A stretch of DNA of 64,000 nt from Dermanyssus gallinae. Lineage: Eukaryota; Arthropoda; Arachnida; Mesostigmata; Dermanyssidae. The DNA lies in the NCBI GenBank assembly GCA_003439945.1, contig QVRM01000335.1:903501-967500 (forward strand). Reading direction: 5' to 3'. Shown here piece after piece: positions 57,587-64,000 of the stretch. The notes beneath the pieces are model-generated. The model was not told the origin of the DNA, did not search any database, and saw only the letters and a program-made list of their open reading frames with translations. The translations under genes and the position numbers were made by a program. How positions within the stretch are numbered: position 1 is the stretch's first letter; every line of letters starts with the position of its first letter.

Positions 57587-58615
57587 ATGGAGGACAAAAA
57601 TACGCATTTTCGACAAATTATGCTGTTCTCCTACCGTGAAGGCATAAGTGCAGCGCAAACAACCCGGAGGATATGTGCAGTCTACGGCGAAAACGCAGTA
57701 CACAAATCCACAGTCGAAAAGCGATTCGCCCGTTTTAAAGCTGGAAACTTCAATCTCGAAGATGAACCGAGGTCAGGACGACCCAATGTTGTGGAGACCG
57801 ACGAAGTCATAAGCCTGGTTACTTCGAACCCAGGTTTGACCATAAAAGAAATTGAAGATGTGACGGGAGTCTCCCACGGAACCGTTTGGAATCGCCTCCA
57901 TGATGCAGGTGTCTCGTGCAAGCGGAATATCTGGCTACCACACGACCTCAATGATAGGCAGCTTGAAGGGCGAGTCGATACCTGTCATGCACTCCTCCGG
58001 AAGAACTCGAATGAGCCATTTCTGAGGAGATTGATAACCGGCGATGAAAAATTGATACTCTACAGAAACGTAACACAGAAAAGAAGTTGGGTCCCCAGAG
58101 GTTCTCAGGCCGCAGCTATCCCTAAACTCGAAATTCATCAGAAGAAGGTTATGCTGTGCTGCTGGTGGGACTGTAAGGGCGTCGTGTATTTTGAGCTGCT
58201 TCTAATGGGTCAGACGATCAACTCCGTCGTCTACTGCAGACAACTCGAAGATTTGAAGGCTGCAGTAGCAACCAAGCGCCCGGAATTGTTAAACAGGTGG
58301 GGCGTCACTTTTCAACATGATAAGTCGACACCACACAAAAGTTTGGCCACCCGGCAAAAATTGGCGGAGTTTGACTGGGATGTGCTGCCGCACCCAGCTT
58401 ATAGACCCGACCTCGCACTCTCTGATTATCACTTGTTCAGGTCTCTGCAGAACTCCCTTGATGGCACAACATTTGAATCTTTGGAGGCTATAAAAAATCA
58501 CCTCACTCAGTATTTCGAGGAGAAGGACAAGACGTTCTGGGAGAAAGGAATCATGGATCTACCGAGGCGATGGGCGAAGGTTATCGAACAAAACGGTCAA
58601 TATATCATTGAATAA
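57587..58615 (+). CDS. Mariner transposase (DD34D), full length
   Basis: 342 residues from the ATG at 57587 (an upstream in-frame ATG at 57563 is less likely, because mariner proteins usually begin just before the FRQ.MLF.YREG block). It would cut and paste the element by binding its TIRs. The N-terminal HTH contains YREGISAAQTTRRICAVYGE, the linker is DEPRSGRPNV, and the second HTH is LTIKEIEDVTGVSHGTV. Catalytic aspartates are at residues 153 (TGDEK), 245 (QHDKSTPH) and 280 (RPDLALSDYH), giving the DD34D spacing. Unusual changes flank them: the family's HDNARPH is HDKSTPH, TGDEKWI is TGDEKLI, and YSPDLAPSD is YRPDLALSD. The frame is intact but activity is doubtful. The C-terminal WAKVIEQNGQYI matches mellifera-type mariners; that placement is from memory. 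Confidence 0.94.
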   Translation: MEDKNTHFRQIMLFSYREGISAAQTTRRICAVYGENAVHKSTVEKRFARFKAGNFNLEDEPRSGRPNVVETDEVISLVTSNPGLTIKEIEDVTGVSHGTVWNRLHDAGVSCKRNIWLPHDLNDRQLEGRVDTCHALLRKNSNEPFLRRLITGDEKLILYRNVTQKRSWVPRGSQAAAIPKLEIHQKKVMLCCWWDCKGVVYFELLLMGQTINSVVYCRQLEDLKAAVATKRPELLNRWGVTFQHDKSTPHKSLATRQKLAEFDWDVLPHPAYRPDLALSDYHLFRSLQNSLDGTTFESLEAIKNHLTQYFEEKDKTFWEKGIMDLPRRWAKVIEQNGQYIIE

Positions 58616-58660
58616 AAATGCTGTTGTCTGCATAAATAAGGCTCTTTAAAATCGGGTAAA

Positions 58661-58690
58661 AAAAGCCGACGAACTTTTTGACTTACCTAA
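58661..58690 (-). repeat. Mariner right TIR
   Basis: Read inward it starts TTAGGTAAGTC; it differs from the left TIR by C to T at position 6. Confidence 0.95.
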
Positions 58691-58692
58691 TA

Positions 58693-59640
58693 ATTGGCGT
58701 TACTCAGTAACGAGCAGTGTTTAGCATTTTTTTTATCGTTTGAAAAAACAAGCTTTTTCCTCATCAAGTTCGTCCAGTATTCTGTGTTGGGCTTCGTCGT
58801 GCTTTAGCATTTTATTTTGTAGGAGTAGGCGTCAGTTGTGCTTATTTTTCAGCAATTTTTTGGAACCATGGAACACCCGAGTAGTCTGTCTTTCGCGTCT
58901 ACTTAGGTTCCGTCATGCGCTTGATACCCGTCGTAGCAACGACATCCTGTCGTGTTGGTAATGTTTATGAGCGAAGGTACGAGCATAAGAGTCGTGCTAA
59001 GTGGCTGTCTGACCCGTCAAAATCAGCACAGGCTGGGCGTCTTAGTAGAAGCCAATTTGTCTAAGCTTAATACGCCTCGCTAGGTACCAGACGAAAAATA
59101 AATAAGCAGATATCTGAAATATAGAAACTCGTTGATAATCAACGACAGCTTTGGCGTTCGTAGATTTTTTGTCTTGAGCTGTGACTGTCATAAAAATGTC
59201 GTATGCAGGCGAGCAATGTCGGCGTCGCCACAGATCGACGAGAACTATTAAAGACGCTATCTGTTGCTAAGACCAAAAACATATGTGTCCAATTACAAAC
59301 GAGATGATACAGCAGCAAGCCATTAAACAACCAGGAATCGTGACTAGATAGATCCTGCTTCGCGACAGCACTTGGTTATATAGTGAAAAATCACTCTCAT
59401 AAACGTTGTAGACACTGCAGTTGGTAGAATATTATGTCGTATTCCTTCGTGCTTATCATACTATGCACCAACGGTCATACGTAACAGTTTATAAAGGAAA
59501 CAGCACTTGGCAATGCGGCCTCGTTTAGGAAAACCCTCCACAAGTGGCTGGTTTTTACACTGGACCCTCCGTAATAGTGCACACAATCGCAGAGACCCAA
59601 ATGTCATGCTCCCACCGTGAATAACTACATTAAATAAATG

Positions 59641-59675
<35 letters not shown>

Positions 59676-59999
59676 TATCAAGTTAGGGGACCTCAATATT
59701 GTAATATAAATTGATAAATGAGTGTATCTTGTCACCTGGAAAAAATATTTATATATAGATTAAAACAACACGATGATATACAACATTGACTAAGCACTAA
59801 GCATATTGAGTCGTGTCTCCAGACGCTTTGCGCAACTGGAAAATATACAAAGAAGGACGAGTTTTACCCAAATGCCTAATAACGTCGATTTCCTCGCATG
59901 AAAGTGCTCCATACCGTTTTAGAACAGCGCGTTATAAAAATAAATGTCTATGTTTGCAAAAGCATAAATAGATGATATTCATTATTTAAAGTTTCATAC

Positions 60000-60056
<57 letters not shown>

Positions 60057-63014
60057 ACTATCAAATAATAATATACATTTTATAATAGAACTTGAATATA
60101 GATATTGCATTCGTTTGTACAAGACCAGCTTTGCTATTGTCGAGAGGTGTAGAACGCACATTTCCGCTGCTCGGTTCTTTGCAAGCCCGTTGAAAGAGCT
60201 TCGTTTTTATTCAATCGAAGCAACCGCGCGTTTGTAGGGTGCAGAGTAGGTCGGTGGATGAAGGACACCGTCAGGTGTCTCGAAGAGCCCCTAAGAGCAC
60301 CAAGCACGATGAATGGCTGCGAGTTGTGCGTGGAGGGGGGGAAGGAGGAAAAGGCGAAGGAGGAGTGAAGCACTGCTCCTTGAGATTCGAGGTTTTACGT
60401 GTTAGTAGGCGAACTTATTTTTCCGAGGGGACGAGCTCTCTGTTCATCGTAATCACCCTACCGTCGCCGCGAAAGTGGCAGGACGGCATTCCGCTTTCTG
60501 CCCTGCTTCATGCAGATGCACCACGACCCGTTCGTTCAGTGCAACTTTGGCGCTGGCTCGCTTCCAACTGGCTAGGGCCAAGCCACATTCAACGGTCCTG
60601 ACATTTTCGGCCAGGAGACGCGCGACAAGATGGCGTCCGTCACGACGACGTCAGGTTGTCACCGTCTTTTATCTCGTCGTAGTACCCGTCCTCTTCGTCG
60701 CCGATCACTGCAGGCACGTCCCGGCACATGGTCCAACCTTGTCCCAACATCCCAACATACCCCCCCCCCCCCCCCCCCAAAGACTCATTGCCGGCCATCG
60801 CCATCGTGGGGTCAGCTCCCGGATTCCCACTTCACCGCTTACCCTTTGATGTTGGCGGAGCTTGTGCTGTTTTCGTTATTCGGCATTTCCTTCTGATCAG
60901 GATATTACGGTATACCATTCAATAATCTCAGGAAAAAATGGGAACATGGCCTTCACATATACTATGACAGCTTGTCTGTGAATTATGTAATAATAAAACC
61001 ACTAGTTTTCTATGATAACGATGACGTCACTGCCACTGGCCATTAACTAGCGGCATCAAAATTTATAAGGTATACGAGATGTCATGTATTTTCACCAATA
61101 TTTTATAAAAAACATAACAGCTCGATATTAGTGCTGTATGCGATAGATTTAGTCACACCGCGATCAGTTACGCTCTTACCATACTAAGCATCATTCTTCA
61201 TAATAATTTTAAGTAAACTTTATACTATTGCAATCGTCGACAACTGGTGGATTCCGATGACAAGTAACCGAAAGGTTATTTTTTGTGATTTATTGAGTTA
61301 AGGGAGTATGCTGCGATATACCATCAGATGAAGGGTTCCTCGTATGATGTAAGCTTCCCCTAGCGTGTAGAACTTGACACACGATGGTCTGCATGCGCCT
61401 ACTCACCAAACCTAATTTCATCCTCTTCAGTGTGAAAGCACTTTAACAAATGTAATATATCATATCTATTTCACTTAAATTGAATATATATAAGATGGTT
61501 TATGTTCATATTAAACTTCATTATTTGATGCCCTGCCGTTCTACAGAGGGAGAGTGCAGAGATATTCGTCGGACAACCGAGTGGCACATTGCTGCGAAGA
61601 GAATCGACAAATACATTGAGTACTATGCACTAAGGGAAATATACCGCGTAAAACTCCATACGGGAGCTTACGGAGTGATGGAATCCGTGTACAATGTATC
61701 TTGTAAATGTACTGGTCATCACAGGCCCCCCGGCCCATAACCAAGGAGCGGCCCCGTTACAGACATACGCAGCCTAAGCCATATGAGTACCGTCCGGTAT
61801 TACATACAAAGGGGACCCTCAGTTCATATTTGATCACCACCTGACGAGTTGAAATTTCATCACACGGCACACGGTGGATATCTATCCACGTGACCACAAC
61901 TAAAACAATGAACCAGTGCACGAATGCAGGTAAACGAGAAATATAAATATGTTTTTAACTAATCACAGAATTTTTCAGCAAAAACACTAAAAACACCTGC
62001 GTATATATAATTAGAATCAATCACGGCATTTTCAGCAAAAGTACTGAAAATACCTGTGCATACGTGAAGTGCCTTAGCGGGGGTCTATGCTTAAATACGG
62101 CTTACGTTTCAGAAGTGCCTTTCTTAGAGACTTTAAGAAGAACGTTAATCTAATTAGAGGGAACGCATACGGGCTCTCAAACGGGCTTTTAGTTTTGTAG
62201 CAGCTGATTCCTTCGGTCGAGTAGAATGTTTTGGGCACGGTTAATTCAAAGAAATCGAGTGAAAATTTACTTTGTAGTATTCGAATAACTGGTTGCCCGT
62301 CCTAAGGAAAATTGTCTTCGTTGGCTCGGGTATATCTTTTTAACAACTGGTATGCATATGCGTAAAAGTTCCAAATACCCAGTGGTATTTCTATAACTTC
62401 GAATTTACTGGGAAAATATATACTTAAATAGAAGCTCATCACAAGTTTTTCGATTACCAGTCTAAAGGTAACATATATTTGAACCCTGGTGAATGTAGAC
62501 CATTAGAATACGAGAGCTAAGAGTGCGACATACATTGATGAAGCGCTGAAACACTGGCACTTACGCAAATAAGTGCTTGCTAGTAATACACAATGAAAAA
62601 TGCACAGAGCTGAAACCGTGTAAGAACGCGAAAGGGTTCCAACCATACTGGTCGTGCCATTAGACTCCATTCGTCAGAAGGCGTCAGAATTTTGTTTTGT
62701 AAAATTTTGTATTTATGTACATACATACACATAAGGGGTTATAGCTTAGCGGCAGCCATTTTCTTAACAAACGCGTTAGGCTAACTCGGTACCTCGCAGT
62801 ACTTCTACTACAAGACGTTCGAGCAACAGCAACAGTAATGCTTGTTGTAAACGCCTTGTATAGTAAGTACTTTCACATTCTAATTGTTTTCTGTTTATAT
62901 ATATATATATATATACCGTTATGTAATATGGAGGATGCTGACACACCCACAAGAGCGGGCAGACACGGGCGATAGCCTTTCTGCAAAATTACCTGAATTT
63001 ATTATTATTATTAA
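58693..63014. other. No recognised gene; TA tracts, poly-C, small tandem repeat
   Basis: TA tracts at 59644-59672, 60003-60051 and 62898-62917; a C run near 60762-60778. An imperfect tandem pair of roughly 55 bp at about 61961-62065 shares TTTTCAGCAAAA and ACACCTG/ATACCTG. G+C-richer block at 60240-60880 with overlapping compositional frames. An A-box-like TAGCTTAGCGGC at about 62750 lacks a B box. Confidence 0.55.
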
Positions 63015-64000
63015 TTTATATTTATATTATTGCATATATATATTGCAATCCGGAGGCTGGCGGCAAAAATTGGCACCTTAGAGAACAAGGCAGACATCTC
63101 ACATGCTCTTGGTGTCCATCAGCTTGGGTTTGCGACACCGGGAGGATGCGAAACCGCAGTGCACTCGACTCGGTCCTTCCTGGAGTCACGCTCTGAAGCT
63201 ACCCTTGTGGTCAAGCTTGACTTCAGAAACGCCTTTAACAGTATTCGGAGGGACTACTTACTGAGTGTGGTAAAAGCCTATGTCCCGAGTATGTTCCACC
63301 AGGTGGAACTAGCTTATAAAGAGCCTTCCTGCCTTCTCCTGCCGCATGATGTTATAATGTCGCAAACTGGGGTGCAGCAGGGCGACCCATTGGGTCCCCC
63401 CCTGTTCTGCCTGGCTGTCAAGGAGTTGGTCGACTGTCTTGAATGCCCTCTAAATGTATGGTACTTGGACGACGGTGTTCTGGGTGGCGCCCCCGATGCG
63501 GTAATGAGGGACATCCACCGAGTCATTGAGTTTGCTGAGCGGAGTGGCCTGGCCCTAAACCCTGCAAAATGTGAGGTCCATGCTGTAGGAGGTGCTGCTG
63601 ACTCCGAAGTGCTAGAGGCTCTCCCAGGGTGCAAGACCGTCGGCAAGAATTTAGAGTTGCTAGGCGTCCCCCTATTCTCGCAAGAAGTTCCGGATGTCCT
63701 CGAGAGGTGGCTGGTCAAGCTAGAAAATGCAATGTCACGCATTCATTTGGTAGGTTTTCACCGAGGCCTCTTTCTTCTGAGATCATCATTTTCGGCCCTT
63801 CGTCTCAACCACTTGTTTCGAGGGGCAGAGTGTTCGCAAGCTTTAGGAAATCTTGAACGACTTAACGACCGCGTGATGTCTACATTAGAGGCGTTGCTAA
63901 ACCTTAGCCTATCCGCTCGTGCGCGCCAACAAGCTTTACTCCCCGTTCTTTGGGGTGGCCTAGGGTTACCTGATGCGACTGTCTTATCGGAGACAGCTCT
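63015..64000 (+). CDS. Non-LTR retrotransposon reverse transcriptase, partial (runs off window)
   Basis: Open to the window edge with no stop; recognisable homology begins near 63045 (AIRRLAAKI). Blocks in order are HQLGFATPGGCETAVHSTRSFLES, motif A VVKLDFRNAFNSIRRD (about 63207-63254), motif B TGVQQGDPLGPPLF (63365-63406), motif C WYLDDGVLGG (63461-63490) and LALNPAKCEV. A thumb-like region with HLVGFHRGLFLLRSSFSALRLNHLFRG and ARARQQALLPVLWGGLGLPD follows. It copies element RNA at the nicked target. Motif C is YLDD rather than the YADD of the other LINEs here, so this is a separate lineage. There is no ATG or upstream endonuclease: the 5' end lies in AT microsatellite, so the copy is 5'-truncated there. 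What follows beyond 64000 is unknown. Confidence 0.9.

Larger units (their letters stand above)
57406..58690 (+). mobile_element. Complete mariner element with intact transposase frame
   Basis: 1285 bp from TTAGGCAAGTCAAAAAGTTC (57406) to its inverted partner ending at 58690. The two 29-30-bp TIRs differ at about one position. The target TA is present at 57404-57405 and 58691-58692. The length, TIR size and TA duplication are those of a canonical mariner. The near-identity of the TIRs and the open transposase suggest a relatively recent insertion. Confidence 0.96.

Noticed and set aside
62740..62800. A-box match suggesting a tRNA gene
   Set aside because: No B box at the expected distance and no cloverleaf.

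Overview
The window looks like repeat-dense nuclear DNA of a eukaryote, most likely an arthropod. No host protein-coding exon, rRNA gene or canonical tRNA gene could be recognised. The case for an arthropod is the mix of mariner/Tc1-type DNA transposons, APE-type LINE fragments, tRNA-derived SINEs, an R2-like rDNA-retrotransposon signature, and very frequent (TA)n and triplet microsatellites. A mite or tick is possible but is only a guess.

Layout. 1-9210: degenerate mariner remnant, microsatellites, a short perfect-looking hairpin and a cluster of three copies of one SINE family (SINE-A). 9211-10461: the most unusual locus. Two 278-bp direct repeats, differing at two positions by eye, flank a G+C-rich 668-bp insert that starts with the 28S rRNA sequence just upstream of the R2 insertion site and can be folded as an HDV-like ribozyme; the second repeat runs into a 46-bp-arm palindrome. 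11803-16230: three fragments of APE-endonuclease LINEs, the longest being a decayed minus-strand copy with endonuclease, RT and a C-terminal Cys/His domain. 16915-18745: dead IS630/Tc1-type transposon with roughly 340-bp terminal inverted repeats. 21500-25053: two more LINE fragments and a SINE-A copy with a perfect 15-bp target duplication. 31041-38271: two mariners (one reduced, one nearly full length with two frameshifts), another mariner fragment, a long (CAA)n tract and a SINE-B copy. 38272-49379: mostly anonymous DNA with a Tc1 fragment. 49380-55280: LINE fragments with endonuclease and YADD motifs, a mariner 3' fragment and a SINE-B copy. 56272-58690: a Tc1-like inverted-repeat element and a complete mariner (29-30-bp TIRs, TA target duplication, uninterrupted 342-codon transposase). 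63015-64000: an open LINE reverse transcriptase running off the window edge.

How the parts relate. SINE-A and SINE-B carry pol III boxes and no proteins, so they would depend on LINE machinery. The open RT at the right edge is the only LINE fragment here without visible lesions. The non-TE remainder is anonymous AT-rich DNA alternating with G+C-richer stretches full of CAA/CAG/GAC-type triplets. Most of the long translated frames there are artefacts of microsatellites. Coordinates of degenerate elements are approximate and were judged by eye.
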